DNA of 64,000 nt from Caulobacter segnis. Lineage in GTDB: Bacteria; Pseudomonadota; Alphaproteobacteria; Caulobacterales; Caulobacteraceae. The position numbers and the translations under genes are program-made. Shown here one piece after another: positions 42,061 through 51,132 of the stretch; within the stretch, counting starts at the first letter, position 1; each line of letters opens with the position of its first letter. Under the pieces are notes generated by a model. It was not told where the DNA came from and ran no database searches. It worked only from the letters and a program-made list of their open reading frames with translations. The DNA is taken from positions 21,471 through 85,470 of the forward strand of contig NZ_QFQZ01000008.1 in the NCBI RefSeq assembly GCF_003243465.1. The letters are read 5' to 3'.

Positions 42061-43164
42061 TCACCCATCCTCGGTATAGCAAAGCAAAGTGAAGCCCGCC
42101 AAAAGCGCCACGATCGGTGGCGTCCAGGCGGCGATGGGCGGGGCCAGAACGTCGGCCTTGCCCAAGGCGCTGCACAGCTCGTTGAAGAAAAAGAACCCAA
42201 ACCCCAGGGCGACGCCCGAGCCCGCCAGGGCCGCCAGTCCGCCCAGGCGCATCAGGCGCAGCGAAAAGGCCGCCGCCAGCACCGACATCGCCGCGAACAG
42301 CAGGGGCGTGGCCAGATCCTGCTGCATGCGCAGCTTGAACGGCGCGGCGGAGAAACCGGCGTCCTCGGCGCGCTTGATCGTCGCCGGCAGGCGCCACAGC
42401 GCCACCGCCTGGGGCGTGTTGAAACGCTCGGACGCGGTGCGGTCGTCCAGGTTGGACGGGATCGACAGGCTGTCCGAACGGATCGCCCCGGCGCCGGGCG
42501 TGGCCTCGCGCACGCCGGTCAGGCGCCAGAAGCCCGGCTCCAGCCGCGCCTCGTTGGCCTCGATCCGCCGGGTGAAGTCCATCACGCCCTTCTTGTTCAG
42601 CGTATAGACGAACAGCGACACCCCGCGCAGACGTACCGAACCGTCGATAAGGTCACGTCCACGGGCGCGAATGACGATCTGGGTCTTGTCGTCGCCCTGG
42701 CGTAGCCAGGTGCCGCGCGGCGCGTCCTTGAGATAACCGTTCATCAGGTGGTCGCGCTCGGTCTCGAAGCGCGCCGTCATCGCCGTGGTCAGCGGATTGA
42801 GCAGGGTGATGGTCAGCAGGCCGATCACGAACGAGGCGATCGCGGCCGGCATGATGAATCGCCAGGCCGAGACGCCGGCGGCGCGCATGGCGATCAGCTC
42901 GCTGCGCCGATTGAGCTCGACGAACGCCCACATGGTGCCGAACAGGAACACGAACGGCGCCAGCACCAGGATGGTGGCCGGAGCCTGCAGCACCGTCAGG
43001 TAGATCAGCTGGAAGAAGCTGGCGTCGGCGCGCGTCCCGACATTGCGCGCGATGTCGACGAAGGCGATCAGCATCACCATCGCCCCCAGCACCGCCAGGG
43101 CGCCGACCAGGGCGCTCATGGTGCGCTTGAGCACATAGCGTTCCAGCATGCCCATGGTGATCAT
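42061..43164 (-). CDS. lptG: LPS export ABC transporter permease LptG
   Basis: LptG, one half of the LptFG permease that extracts LPS from the inner membrane, driven by the LptB ATPase (not in this window). The 367-residue protein has six membrane helices, three at each end, with a periplasmic beta-jellyroll between. The N-terminus MLERYVLKRTMSALVGAL is typical of the YjgP/YjgQ family. Start codons at 43164 and 43152 are both possible. It overlaps lptF by four bases. Confidence 0.93.
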   Translation of the reverse strand: MITMGMLERYVLKRTMSALVGALAVLGAMVMLIAFVDIARNVGTRADASFFQLIYLTVLQAPATILVLAPFVFLFGTMWAFVELNRRSELIAMRAAGVSAWRFIMPAAIASFVIGLLTITLLNPLTTAMTARFETERDHLMNGYLKDAPRGTWLRQGDDKTQIVIRARGRDLIDGSVRLRGVSLFVYTLNKKGVMDFTRRIEANEARLEPGFWRLTGVREATPGAGAIRSDSLSIPSNLDDRTASERFNTPQAVALWRLPATIKRAEDAGFSAAPFKLRMQQDLATPLLFAAMSVLAAAFSLRLMRLGGLAALAGSGVALGFGFFFFNELCSALGKADVLAPPIAAWTPPIVALLAGFTLLCYTEDG

Positions 43165-44303
43165 CCGGCCGCTCCCGTCAGGGCGGTCGCCTGCCGCGAC
43201 AGCTTGGCGGCGCGGCGGCGCGAGACCTTCTGGCGGAAGATCTGCGAGAAGCCCCAGCCCATGGCGGCCAGCGGCACCAGGTACTGCACGATGTTCAGCA
43301 AAGGCGCGTCCTCGCAGGCGGCCTGGACGCCGAAGCCGATGATGCGCACCACGCCCGCGGCGGCGCCGACCGCGGCGATGCGCTTGCCATAGCCCATGCG
43401 GCTGAACGGCCCGCCGATCACCGCGGCCAGGGCCATGGCCATCAGGGCCAGGTTGTAGAGCGGGCCGGCGAAGCGCGAATGTCCCTCGGCCAGCATCTTC
43501 AGTCGGTTCTGCTTCTCCCAGTCCTGCGTCAGGTCGGGGAAGAACAGCTCGTGCGGATAGCGGTCGGCGATCTTGTAGTGCAGCAGCTCGTCGCTGCGGA
43601 ACAGGCTGGAGAGGTCGAAAGTATATTCGTCGAACGAGGTGTACTGCAGCACGCCCTGGCGCGAGAACTGCTGGTTCGACCCATGCCGCATGATCAGCAC
43701 CGGCTGGCCCTTCCGCGTGGCGATCTCGGCCTCGCGCGAGGAATAGGTCGAGGCCCCGCCGTTAGGCATTTCCTGGTGGATGAACAGGTTCTGGATCTTG
43801 TTGTCGCGGTCGATCGACTGGGCGTAGACGGTCAGGCCCGGGCCCGGCTCGGTGAACTGGCCAGGCTGGACGAGCGTCGAGGCCACGTCGGTCTTGATGT
43901 CGAAGGCCGTCTCGCGGATCTGACGGGCGCTCCAGGGCTGAAGCCACAGGCCGGAGATCAGCGCGATCAGGGCCGCCAGCACCGCCAGGCGCATGGCCGG
44001 CGAGATCACGGCCCAGCGGCTCATGCCGCCGGCGAAGCAGACGACGATCTCCTGCTCGGTGTGCAGGCGGTTCAGCGCCACCAGAGCCGCCACGAACAGC
44101 GCTAGCGGCATCATGATCGCCAGCAGCTGGGGCAGGGCCAGCAGGATGATCTTCAGGAACACCACCGCGCTCTGCCGCTGCTCCACCAGCACGTCGAACT
44201 CCGACAGGCTGCGCGCCAGCAGGGCGAGCGCCACCAGCGCCGCGGTCGCCAGAAGCGTCGGGCCCAGCAACTGGCGGAAGAGATAGCGTTCGATGAGGCG
44301 CAT
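43161..44303 (-). CDS. lptF: LPS export ABC transporter permease LptF
   Basis: LptF, the partner permease of LptG. The 380-residue protein starts MRLIERYLFRQLLGP, and has the YjgP/YjgQ fold: three helices, a periplasmic domain (about 130-270), three helices. A basic, Arg-rich C-terminal tail is present. It is the first gene of the leftward lptF-lptG-lptD series and is divergent from pepA, with a 224-base shared upstream region. Confidence 0.93.
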   Translation of the reverse strand: MRLIERYLFRQLLGPTLLATAALVALALLARSLSEFDVLVEQRQSAVVFLKIILLALPQLLAIMMPLALFVAALVALNRLHTEQEIVVCFAGGMSRWAVISPAMRLAVLAALIALISGLWLQPWSARQIRETAFDIKTDVASTLVQPGQFTEPGPGLTVYAQSIDRDNKIQNLFIHQEMPNGGASTYSSREAEIATRKGQPVLIMRHGSNQQFSRQGVLQYTSFDEYTFDLSSLFRSDELLHYKIADRYPHELFFPDLTQDWEKQNRLKMLAEGHSRFAGPLYNLALMAMALAAVIGGPFSRMGYGKRIAAVGAAAGVVRIIGFGVQAACEDAPLLNIVQYLVPLAAMGWGFSQIFRQKVSRRRAAKLSRQATALTGAAG

Positions 44304-44527
44304 GAAGATGGGTTCGGGGCGGATGGATTCGTGGGACGAACCCCGAAGATGCGCCGTTCTACACGGGGGCTTCGCATCGGCGCAATCCGGGGACCTGACT
44401 TGGCCGTCCCGACTGGGGCTGAACGGAGCCTTTTCTAAGGCGCGGCATTGGACTATGCCCGCTTGTTGAAGAAGGGGCGCGCGGCGATCGCGACGCCCGA
44501 AAAGTCGCCCATTTGCAGGAGCGCGGA

Positions 44528-46009
44528 ATGCGTATCGAGTTCGTTCCCGTCGACACCCAGGCCGGCGCCACGGCCGCCCTCGCGGTCCTGGCCCACGAGG
44601 GCGCGGCCCTCTCGCCGGAGGCCAAGGCGGCGAACGAGGCCACCGGCGGCGTCCTGGCGCGCGCCATCGCGGGCGGACGCTTCACCGGCGCCAAGGGCCA
44701 GACGCTGGACGTCGTCGCGCCGCATGGCCTGGAGGCCGCCCGTATCGTCCTGGTCGGCGTCGACGGCTCGGGCGCCGTCGAGCCCGAGGCGGTCGAGACC
44801 GCCGCCGCCGCCGCCTACCAGGCGGTGAAGGCCTCGGGCGTCAGCGAACTCGTCCTGAAGATGGGCGCCGACGCCGAGAGCGCCGCCCGCGCCGCCTTCG
44901 GCGCGCGTCTGGCCGCCTATCGCTTCGACAAATACCGCACGACCGAGAAGGCCGAGAAGAAGCCCTCGGTCCAGGTGGTCAAGGTCGCCGCCGCCGATCC
45001 GGTCAAGGCCCAGAAGGCCTATGAGCCCCTCTCGGCGCTGGCGGACGCCATCGTGTTCAGCCGCGACCTCGTCTCCGAGCCGGCCAACATCCTGCATCCG
45101 GAAGAGTTCGCCGCCCGCGCCAAAAGCCTGGAGAGCCTGGGCCTGGAAGTCGAGATCCTGGGCGAGGCGGAGATGGCCAAGCTGGGCATGGGCAGCCTGC
45201 TGGGCGTCGGCCAGGGCAGCATCCGCGAAAGCCAGCTGGTCATCATGAAGTGGCTGGGCGCGGCCGATAAGTCGGCCCAGCCGATCGCCTTCGTCGGCAA
45301 GGGGGTCTGCTTCGACACCGGCGGCATCTCGATCAAGCCGGCCGACGGCATGGAGGACATGAAGTGGGACATGGGCGGCGCGGCCGCCGTGGCCGGCGTC
45401 ATGCACGCCCTGGCCGGCCGCAAGGCCAAGGTCAACGCGATCGGCGTGCTGGGTCTGGTCGAGAACATGCCCGACGGCAACGCCCAACGTCCGGGCGACG
45501 TCGTCACCTCGATGTCGGGCCAGACGATCGAGGTCATCAACACCGACGCCGAAGGCCGCCTCGTGCTGGCCGACGCGCTCTGGTACACGCAGGAACGCTT
45601 CAAGCCGCAGTTCATGATCGACCTGGCCACCCTGACCGGCGCGATCATAATCTCGCTGGGCCACGACTACGCGGGCCTGTTCAGCAACAACGACGGCCTG
45701 TCGGAGAAGCTGCTGGCCGCCGGCAAGGCCGAGCGCGAGAGCCTGTGGCGCCTGCCGCTGCCGGCCGCCTACGAGAAGCAGATCGAGAGCCCGATCGCAG
45801 ACATGAAGAACATCGGCGGCCGCCCGGCCGGCTCGATCACGGCGGGCCTGTTCCTGCAGAAGTTCGTCAACGGCGTGCCGTGGGCCCACCTCGACATCGC
45901 CTCGGTGGCCTGGAAGAAGCCCTCGACCGACCCGACCGTGCCCGACGGCGCCGCCGGCTTCGGCGTGCGCCTCCTGAACCGCCTGGTCGCCGACGCTTAC
46001 GAAGGCTGA
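44528..46009 (+). CDS. pepA: leucyl aminopeptidase
   Basis: PepA, a dinuclear-zinc aminopeptidase of the M17 family that removes N-terminal residues from peptides. The 493-residue protein has the metal-site motifs GKGVCFDTGGISIK, DMKWDMGGAA and the signature NTDAEGRLVLADAL. The ATG at 44528 follows CAGGAG. The gene is two bases ahead of holC; this pairing is conserved in many proteobacteria. Besides hydrolysis, PepA proteins can bind DNA in some species. Confidence 0.96.
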   Translation: MRIEFVPVDTQAGATAALAVLAHEGAALSPEAKAANEATGGVLARAIAGGRFTGAKGQTLDVVAPHGLEAARIVLVGVDGSGAVEPEAVETAAAAAYQAVKASGVSELVLKMGADAESAARAAFGARLAAYRFDKYRTTEKAEKKPSVQVVKVAAADPVKAQKAYEPLSALADAIVFSRDLVSEPANILHPEEFAARAKSLESLGLEVEILGEAEMAKLGMGSLLGVGQGSIRESQLVIMKWLGAADKSAQPIAFVGKGVCFDTGGISIKPADGMEDMKWDMGGAAAVAGVMHALAGRKAKVNAIGVLGLVENMPDGNAQRPGDVVTSMSGQTIEVINTDAEGRLVLADALWYTQERFKPQFMIDLATLTGAIIISLGHDYAGLFSNNDGLSEKLLAAGKAERESLWRLPLPAAYEKQIESPIADMKNIGGRPAGSITAGLFLQKFVNGVPWAHLDIASVAWKKPSTDPTVPDGAAGFGVRLLNRLVADAYEG

Positions 46010-46011
46010 GC

Positions 46012-46476
46012 GTGACCGACGCCGCGCCCTGCGAGGTCTGGTTCTATCACCTCGAGCGCAGCCCGCTCGAGGCGGTGCTGCCCGAGCTTCTGGAAAAGAC
46101 GCTCGGACGAGGCTGGAAGGCGCTGGTGCGCGGCGGCGACCCCAGGCGGATCGAGGCGCTGGACCAGCACCTCTGGACCTTTCGCGAGGACAGCTTCCTG
46201 CCGCACGGCCTGGCCAGCGAGCCCATGAGCGAGCGCCAGCCGGTGCTGCTGACGGCGGAAGAGGGCAATCCCAACCACGGCGACGCGGTCTTCCTGATCG
46301 ACGGGGCGGAGCCCGGCGACCTTTCAGGCGTTTCGCGCTGCATCCTGCTTTTCGACGGCCGGGATGACCAGGCCCTGGCGCAGGCGCGCGGGCGCTGGTC
46401 GGTGTTCAAGAAGGCGGGGCATCCGGTGTCTTACTGGCGCCAGGGGGCCGAGCGCGGTTGGGAGAAGCAGGCATGA
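46012..46476 (+). CDS. holC: DNA polymerase III subunit chi
   Basis: HolC (chi), the clamp-loader accessory subunit that links the polymerase to single-stranded DNA-binding protein. The 154-residue protein starts with the family motif VWFYHLERSPLEAVLPELLEKTL and contains ALDQHLWTFREDSFLPHG. A GTG start two bases after the pepA stop was chosen. It overlaps the next lipoprotein gene by four bases. Confidence 0.92.
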   Translation: MTDAAPCEVWFYHLERSPLEAVLPELLEKTLGRGWKALVRGGDPRRIEALDQHLWTFREDSFLPHGLASEPMSERQPVLLTAEEGNPNHGDAVFLIDGAEPGDLSGVSRCILLFDGRDDQALAQARGRWSVFKKAGHPVSYWRQGAERGWEKQA

Positions 46477-46829
46477 AGCGCATGATGGCGGGGCTGGGGG
46501 TGGGGTTGGCGCTGGCCTTGGCCGCCTGCTCCAGTGCGCCGGAGCCCAAGCCCGCGCCGCCGCCGCCGCCCGAGACCCCGACCGCCCCGCCGGCCATCGC
46601 CCTCCCGGCCAAGCCGCCCGCGGCCGAGGCGAAAGAGGACCAGTGCGGGCTCAAGGAGGCCCAGGCCTTCCTGGGTAAGCCGCGCACCAGCTTGCCGGCG
46701 CCGGTCGATCCGTCGCGCTGGCGCGTGGCCTGCACGACCTGCCCGGTGACCATGGACTACCGTCCCGACCGGCTGAACATCCTGTTCAACACTGACACCG
46801 GCGTCGTCCAGCAGGTCAAGTGCGGGTAG
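46473..46829 (+). CDS. I78-family peptidase inhibitor lipoprotein
   Basis: A 118-residue predicted lipoprotein with Cys19 in LAACS. A Pro/Ala-rich linker (about 22-50) is followed by a domain like the peptidase inhibitor I78 family: CGLKEAQAFLGKP and the diagnostic C-terminal DYRPDRLNILFNTDTGVVQQVKCG. Members inhibit serine proteases in the periplasm. The start overlaps holC as ATGA, so it is co-translated with holC. The two-cysteine CTTC segment is unusual. The target protease is unknown. Confidence 0.8.
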   Translation: MKRMMAGLGVGLALALAACSSAPEPKPAPPPPPETPTAPPAIALPAKPPAAEAKEDQCGLKEAQAFLGKPRTSLPAPVDPSRWRVACTTCPVTMDYRPDRLNILFNTDTGVVQQVKCG

Positions 46830-46937
46830 AGCATGACGCCGAAAGTGGGAACCGGTTTCGGCTGACCTCATGCTCTAAGTACCTGATTTAGAGCCCCTTA
46901 GCCTGAAATCGATGCTGGTTTCAGGCTAAAGGCTCTA
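46827..46937. repeat. composite palindromic intergenic element
   Basis: Two nested palindromes follow the lipoprotein gene. TAGAGCATGA (46827-46836) pairs with TCATGCTCTA (46868-46877), enclosing CCGAAAGTGGGAACCGGTTTCGG, itself self-complementary. An 11-bp stem TTAGCCTGAAA/TTTCAGGCTAA (46898-46908 with 46919-46929) is extended outward by TAGAGCC/GGCTCTA. The first type (GCATGA...CCGAAA-GTGGGAACCGG-TTTCGG...TCATGC) is common between genes in alphaproteobacteria. Confidence 0.75.
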
Positions 46938-47029
46938 GCGACCGGCATGCCGCCGCGCCCTAAGCAAACGTCCTGACTTGGCGAAGCGCCTCGCGCGCGC
47001 TGACATGAGGCCAGCGATGGAGGCTGGCC

Positions 47030-47404
47030 GTGCGACGTGCGATGCTGATCGGAACCCTCGTCCTGGCGATCGCCGCTTCGATCGGCGGGGCGTGGGCTCA
47101 GTCGCCCGACGCCGACCGCCGCAAGGTGGACGCCGACACCCTGGCCGGGTCGCCCGCGCGCGGCGGCGTCTTCGCGCGTCGGGAGTGCGCCACCTGCCAT
47201 ACGGTTCGCGGCGACTCCGTCAGTCCCAAGCCCGGCGCCCCCACCTTCGAGGACATCTCCGGCCGCTATGCCGGCGCCCGGCTGGACTGGGAGCTGGAAA
47301 CCATCACCCAGGTCGGCCATTACGCCATGCCCGCCAAGGCGATGAGCAAGGCCGACATCGCCGACGTCACCGCCTATATCCGCACCTTGAGGCCCAGGCC
47401 CTGA
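47030..47404 (+). CDS. class I c-type cytochrome
   Basis: A 124-residue exported cytochrome c. The signal peptide ends near residue 23 (GGAWAQ). The heme motif is CATCH (Cys53, Cys56, His57) and the distal ligand is probably Met100 in GHYAMPAKAM. The domain is of the small soluble c5/cbb3-like type. The GTG at 47030 has GGAGG upstream. A possible promoter (TTGGCGA-N14-GCTGAC) lies just ahead. No oxidase or dehydrogenase gene is nearby, so the redox partner is unknown. Confidence 0.87.
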   Translation: MRRAMLIGTLVLAIAASIGGAWAQSPDADRRKVDADTLAGSPARGGVFARRECATCHTVRGDSVSPKPGAPTFEDISGRYAGARLDWELETITQVGHYAMPAKAMSKADIADVTAYIRTLRPRP

Positions 47405-47478
47405 TCTCGGTCGGGAACCGCCGCCGGCCTCGATCTCTTTGCAGCGAGGCGGGCGACAGTGACCGGTGAGGAAGCGCG

Positions 47479-48006
47479 ATGAAGTCGAGAGCGTTAGGCG
47501 TGGCGTTGGTGGCGCTGCTGGCCGCCACGGGATGCGAGCCGCGGACGACATCCAAGCCTGCTGCCGAGCAGGCCTCCGGCGCGGCGTCGCCAGACGCGTC
47601 CCCACGATCTTCCAGTCTGTCGGCCGCCAGCCGGGTGCTGGAACGTGGCCAGCCCGCCGCCTCGCCGCAGGACAAGGCCGGCGTCTTGCCGCTGGAGCAT
47701 GGCTTCTTCGTCGCTAGCGGCGTCGACTGCGGCGACCCGCCAAACGCCGCGATCCGGAAGTACGACGGCCAGGGCCTGAACGGCGCGCACACGCGGGCTT
47801 GCCAGATCACCGTCCTGGCCAAGCAAGGAACGACCTACGACGTCGAGCAGTCCTGCATCGACGCGGGCTCCGGACCGGCGCCGCGCTCCAGCGAGCGCCT
47901 GGCGATCGAGGTGAGGGATCGGCGGAGCTTCACGCTCAAGCGCGGCCAGGAAGGCGAGGCCTTCCGCTATTGCCCCGCCGCCCTTCTGCCGCCCGGGCTG
48001 AAGTGA
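47479..48006 (+). CDS. lipoprotein of unknown function
   Basis: A 175-residue predicted lipoprotein with Cys19 in LLAATGCE. A Ser/Ala/Pro-rich linker of about 45 residues is followed by a compact domain with four cysteines (VDCGD, RACQ, QSCI, RYCP), which could form two disulphides in the periplasm. GVDCGDPPNAAIRKYDG resembles lysozyme-inhibitor-like or SCP-type domains only weakly. I do not recognise the family. The start ATG has GAGG upstream. Confidence 0.65.
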   Translation: MKSRALGVALVALLAATGCEPRTTSKPAAEQASGAASPDASPRSSSLSAASRVLERGQPAASPQDKAGVLPLEHGFFVASGVDCGDPPNAAIRKYDGQGLNGAHTRACQITVLAKQGTTYDVEQSCIDAGSGPAPRSSERLAIEVRDRRSFTLKRGQEGEAFRYCPAALLPPGLK

Positions 48007-48135
48007 GCGGGCGAACCCAGCCGCGTGTCATGACACGAAATTCGGGCTGTCGGACGCGATCGCGCTTTGCGCCGGGGCCGGGCGCGCGTTCACTCCGGGC
48101 GACCTCCGCGTCGACGTAAGGAACGCGTCCCGTCC

Positions 48136-48669
48136 ATGAAGAAATCAGAGAAGATCGAGGTTCGTATCGCGCCTGAAGCCAAAAGGGACTTCCTGGCGCG
48201 TTGCCAAGCGAGCGGGCTGTCGGCCAGCGACGCCCTGCGTGACATGATCCTGCGGGATGTCGCGGCGGCCTCCGCCCGGCGCGATGCGCCGCTGGCGCGG
48301 GCGGTCCTGCGAGGCACAGGCGGCCTTGCGCTTCTCTTTGGCCTGATCTGCCTGTGCGCCACCGGGCTCGTCGCGGCGCATGGGCGCGTGCGTCTGGGGC
48401 TAGGCGTCTACATGTTCAGCCAAGGCTTGCTCAGCGTCGCGATCGGCCTGTCCATGTTCCGCACGGCGTGGCGCGCCATTTTTGTCGGGTTGGGCGGATG
48501 GGCGCTGCTGAGCGTGGTCTATGCGAGCGAAGTGAGCCCGCCGGCCTCGCTTTCGGGGACGATCGCGAGCGTGCTCATCGGGGGAGCGGGCCTGCCCGTG
48601 GCGTTCGCCCTGGCTGCTGCGCTCGCAGGATGGATTGAGATCTCCCGCCAGCGCCGACGGCCCTTGTGA
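48136..48669 (+). CDS. ribbon-helix-helix/membrane fusion protein, hypothetical
   Basis: A 177-residue protein with an unusual layout. Residues 4-37 (KSEKIEVRIAPEAKRDFLARC then SGLSASDALRDMIL) look like a ribbon-helix-helix DNA-binding domain of the Arc/RelB type. Residues 57-165 form four predicted membrane helices, so the DNA-binding part would be tethered to the inner membrane. No toxin partner is adjacent. The ATG was chosen because it begins the ribbon; the frame is open upstream. Function is unknown. Confidence 0.6.
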   Translation: MKKSEKIEVRIAPEAKRDFLARCQASGLSASDALRDMILRDVAAASARRDAPLARAVLRGTGGLALLFGLICLCATGLVAAHGRVRLGLGVYMFSQGLLSVAIGLSMFRTAWRAIFVGLGGWALLSVVYASEVSPPASLSGTIASVLIGGAGLPVAFALAAALAGWIEISRQRRRPL

Positions 48670-48739
48670 GCCGGGCTTGGCCGCGCTGAGGCTCGCGACT
48701 CGGGCGAGCCGGCCATAAACGGGTAAGGTTGTCAGCCGC

Positions 48740-49174
48740 TTAACGCTTGCCCACGCCCGGGAACATGGCGACGCCGTCGTCGAAGACGCCGAGATAGCCC
48801 AGCTCGCCCAGCAGTGGCGTCAGGTCCTCGACCACGTCGCCCGAATGCGGCAGGTGGGCCGGACGGCCTTCCTGGTCGTGCAGGCGGTAGACCGTCCACA
48901 TCTTGCCCTTGGGCGCGGGCGCGCCGGGCGGAATGAACTTGTGCTCCCAGCCCACCAGGGCCGGCGAGCGGCCGATCTCGATGTCGAACGGACGGTCCCG
49001 GAAGGCCAGGTCCATCTCGATCCGCATGGCTTCGCCGATCCGGTCGTTGACCCAATGGCCGAACGATTCCAGCACCACCTGGGCCGAAAGACCCTCGGGG
49101 TTGGCGACGATGTTGTTGCGGGCGGGGTGCGATGTCATGTCGCACACCATGAACGCCAGTTCTCTCTTAACCAC
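48740..49174 (-). CDS. conserved-looking hypothetical protein
   Basis: A protein of up to 144 residues, soluble, with no signal peptide or membrane segment. Regions such as VLESFGHWVNDRIGEAMRIEMDLAF and GWEHKFIPPGAPAPKGKMWTVYRLHD suggest a folded alpha/beta domain. The outer start is a GTG at 49174; ATG codons at 49150 and 49138 are equally plausible since none has a good ribosome-binding site. I do not recognise the family. It stands alone between the RHH-membrane protein and the ABC-F gene. Confidence 0.6.
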   Translation of the reverse strand: MVKRELAFMVCDMTSHPARNNIVANPEGLSAQVVLESFGHWVNDRIGEAMRIEMDLAFRDRPFDIEIGRSPALVGWEHKFIPPGAPAPKGKMWTVYRLHDQEGRPAHLPHSGDVVEDLTPLLGELGYLGVFDDGVAMFPGVGKR

Positions 49175-49233
49175 TAAACTTCATGGTTTAGGACTGGTTA
49201 CCCGCCCGAAAAACGAGAAGCCGTTTTCGCCCC

Positions 49234-51108
49234 TTAAACCTGGGCTTCGGCCAGTTCCTCGGCCAGCGTCATCCAGGCTTCCTCGGCCTCGTCCAGCTTG
49301 GATTTGGCGTGGTCACGGCGCTTGGTCAGCTCCGCCACCTTGCCGGGATTCTTCACATAAAGGTCCGGATCGGCCAGTTGGGCGTCCAGTTCGGCCAAGT
49401 TGCGCGTGCAGCGGGTCATGACCTGTTCGGCCGCGTCGACCTTGCGGCGCAAGGGCTCGAGGGCGGACTTCCTGGTCGGCGGCGCGGCCGTCGCGGAGGC
49501 CTTGGCGGCCTCGCGGGCGACCTGGGTCGGCTTAACGGCCTGCCTGGCGCGCTCCAGCACGAACTTGGCGTAGTCGTCCATGTCGCCGTCGAACGGCTTG
49601 ATCGCGCCATCGGCCGCCAGCCACAGCCGGTCGGCGACCAGCTCCATCAGCGACCGGTCGTGGGTGATCAGGATCACCGCGCCCATATAATCGTTCAGCG
49701 CGTCCAGCAGGGCCCGGCGGCTGTCGATGTCCAGGTGGTTGGTCGGCTCGTCCAGGATCAAGAGGTGCGGGGCGTCCATCGCCACCAGGTTCAGCAGCAG
49801 GCGCGCGCGCTCACCGCCCGAGAGCGCCTCGACCCGGGTCTCCTGCTTTTCGAACGGCAGGCCAAACTGCGCCAGGCGCGAGCGGCGCGAGGCTTCCGAA
49901 GCTTCGGGCATGGCGCGACGGATGATCTCCAGCGCCGTGTCGTTGGGATCCATCGCCTCGATCTGGTGCTGGTGGAACCAGCCGACCTTCATCTTCTTGT
50001 CGCGGTGGAACTCGCCGCTCTGCACACCCAGCGCGCCGGCCACCAGCTTGGCGAAGGTCGACTTGCCCGCGCCGTTGACGCCGAGAAGGCCAATGCGGTC
50101 GTCGAGGTCCATGCGCAGGCCGAGGTTCTTCAGGATCGGCCGGCCGTCCTCGTAGCCGACGCTGGCCCGCTCCAGCCGGATCAGGGGCGGGGGCAGGGGC
50201 CTTTCGGGCGAAGGCAGGGTGAACGGCGCGACGCGCTCCTCGATGGTGACCGAGACCGGCTCCATCTTGGCCAAGCGCTTCATCCGCGACTGCGCCTGGG
50301 CGGCCTTGGAGGCCTTGGCCTTGAAGCGGTCGACGAAGACCTGCAGGTGGGCGCGTTCGGCGTCCTGCTTGGCCTTGGCCGACAGTTGCAGGCGCGCCTT
50401 CTCGGCGCGGCGCTTCTCGAAGTCGTCGTAACCGCCCGTGTAGAGCTCCAGCTTGGCGTTGGCCAGATGCAGGATGTGCGTGCAGCTGTTGTTCAGCAGC
50501 TCGCGGTCGTGGCTGATGATCAGGGCGGTGTGCGGGTACTTCTGCAGCCGCGCCTCCAGCCAGAGCGCGCCTTCCAGGTCGAGATAGTTGGTCGGTTCGT
50601 CCAGCAGCAGCATGTCCGGTTCGGCGAACAGGGCCGCGGCCAGGGCCACGCGCATCCGCCAGCCGCCGGAGAACTCGCTCATTGGCCGCGCCAGATCTTC
50701 CTGGGAGAAGCCGAGGCCCGCCAGGATTTCCGAGGCGCGGGCCGGGGCGGAGTCGGAATCGATCTCGATCAGCCGGGCCCAGATCTCGCCCATCGCCTCG
50801 GGATCAGCCGTTTCCAGCCGCGTCATCAGGGCGTGGCGCTCCTCGTCGGCCTCAAGCACGGTGTCCAGCAGCGACACAGGGGTGGCGGGGTGTTCCTGGT
50901 CCACCGAGCCGACGCGGGCGGTCTTGGGCAGGCTGATCTCGTCGTCGCCGGCGTGCAGGTGTCCCAGGATCAGCTTGAACAGCGTCGACTTGCCCACGCC
51001 GTTGCGGCCCACCAGGCCGACCTTCGATCCGGGCGGCAGGCTGACGCTGGCCTTGTCGAAGAAACGCCGCCCCCAGGCGTCGAAAGTCAGGTCGTTGATC
51101 TGCAGCAT
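49234..51108 (-). CDS. ABC-F family ATPase (YheS-like)
   Basis: A 624-residue ABC-F protein with two ATPase domains and no membrane part. Walker A motifs are GRNGVGKST (about 35) and GVNGAGKST (about 345), with signatures SGGWRMRV and SGGERARL, and Walker B LLLDEPTNYLD and LILDEPTNHLD. A charged linker joins the domains and a C-terminal coiled coil (about 540-624) follows, as in YheS. ABC-F proteins act on the ribosome, easing stalled translation or giving resistance to ribosome-targeting drugs. The ATG at 51108 fits the first strand. It is divergent from ndk. Confidence 0.92.
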   Translation of the reverse strand: MLQINDLTFDAWGRRFFDKASVSLPPGSKVGLVGRNGVGKSTLFKLILGHLHAGDDEISLPKTARVGSVDQEHPATPVSLLDTVLEADEERHALMTRLETADPEAMGEIWARLIEIDSDSAPARASEILAGLGFSQEDLARPMSEFSGGWRMRVALAAALFAEPDMLLLDEPTNYLDLEGALWLEARLQKYPHTALIISHDRELLNNSCTHILHLANAKLELYTGGYDDFEKRRAEKARLQLSAKAKQDAERAHLQVFVDRFKAKASKAAQAQSRMKRLAKMEPVSVTIEERVAPFTLPSPERPLPPPLIRLERASVGYEDGRPILKNLGLRMDLDDRIGLLGVNGAGKSTFAKLVAGALGVQSGEFHRDKKMKVGWFHQHQIEAMDPNDTALEIIRRAMPEASEASRRSRLAQFGLPFEKQETRVEALSGGERARLLLNLVAMDAPHLLILDEPTNHLDIDSRRALLDALNDYMGAVILITHDRSLMELVADRLWLAADGAIKPFDGDMDDYAKFVLERARQAVKPTQVAREAAKASATAAPPTRKSALEPLRRKVDAAEQVMTRCTRNLAELDAQLADPDLYVKNPGKVAELTKRRDHAKSKLDEAEEAWMTLAEELAEAQV

Positions 51109-51132
51109 TTTTGTGAAGCTTACGCGGTGGGG

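Noticed and set aside
49160..49180. TTAACCACTAAACTT as a CtrA site upstream of the hypothetical gene
   Set aside because: Only the first half-site matches, the second has two mismatches, and the outer start codon overlaps it.
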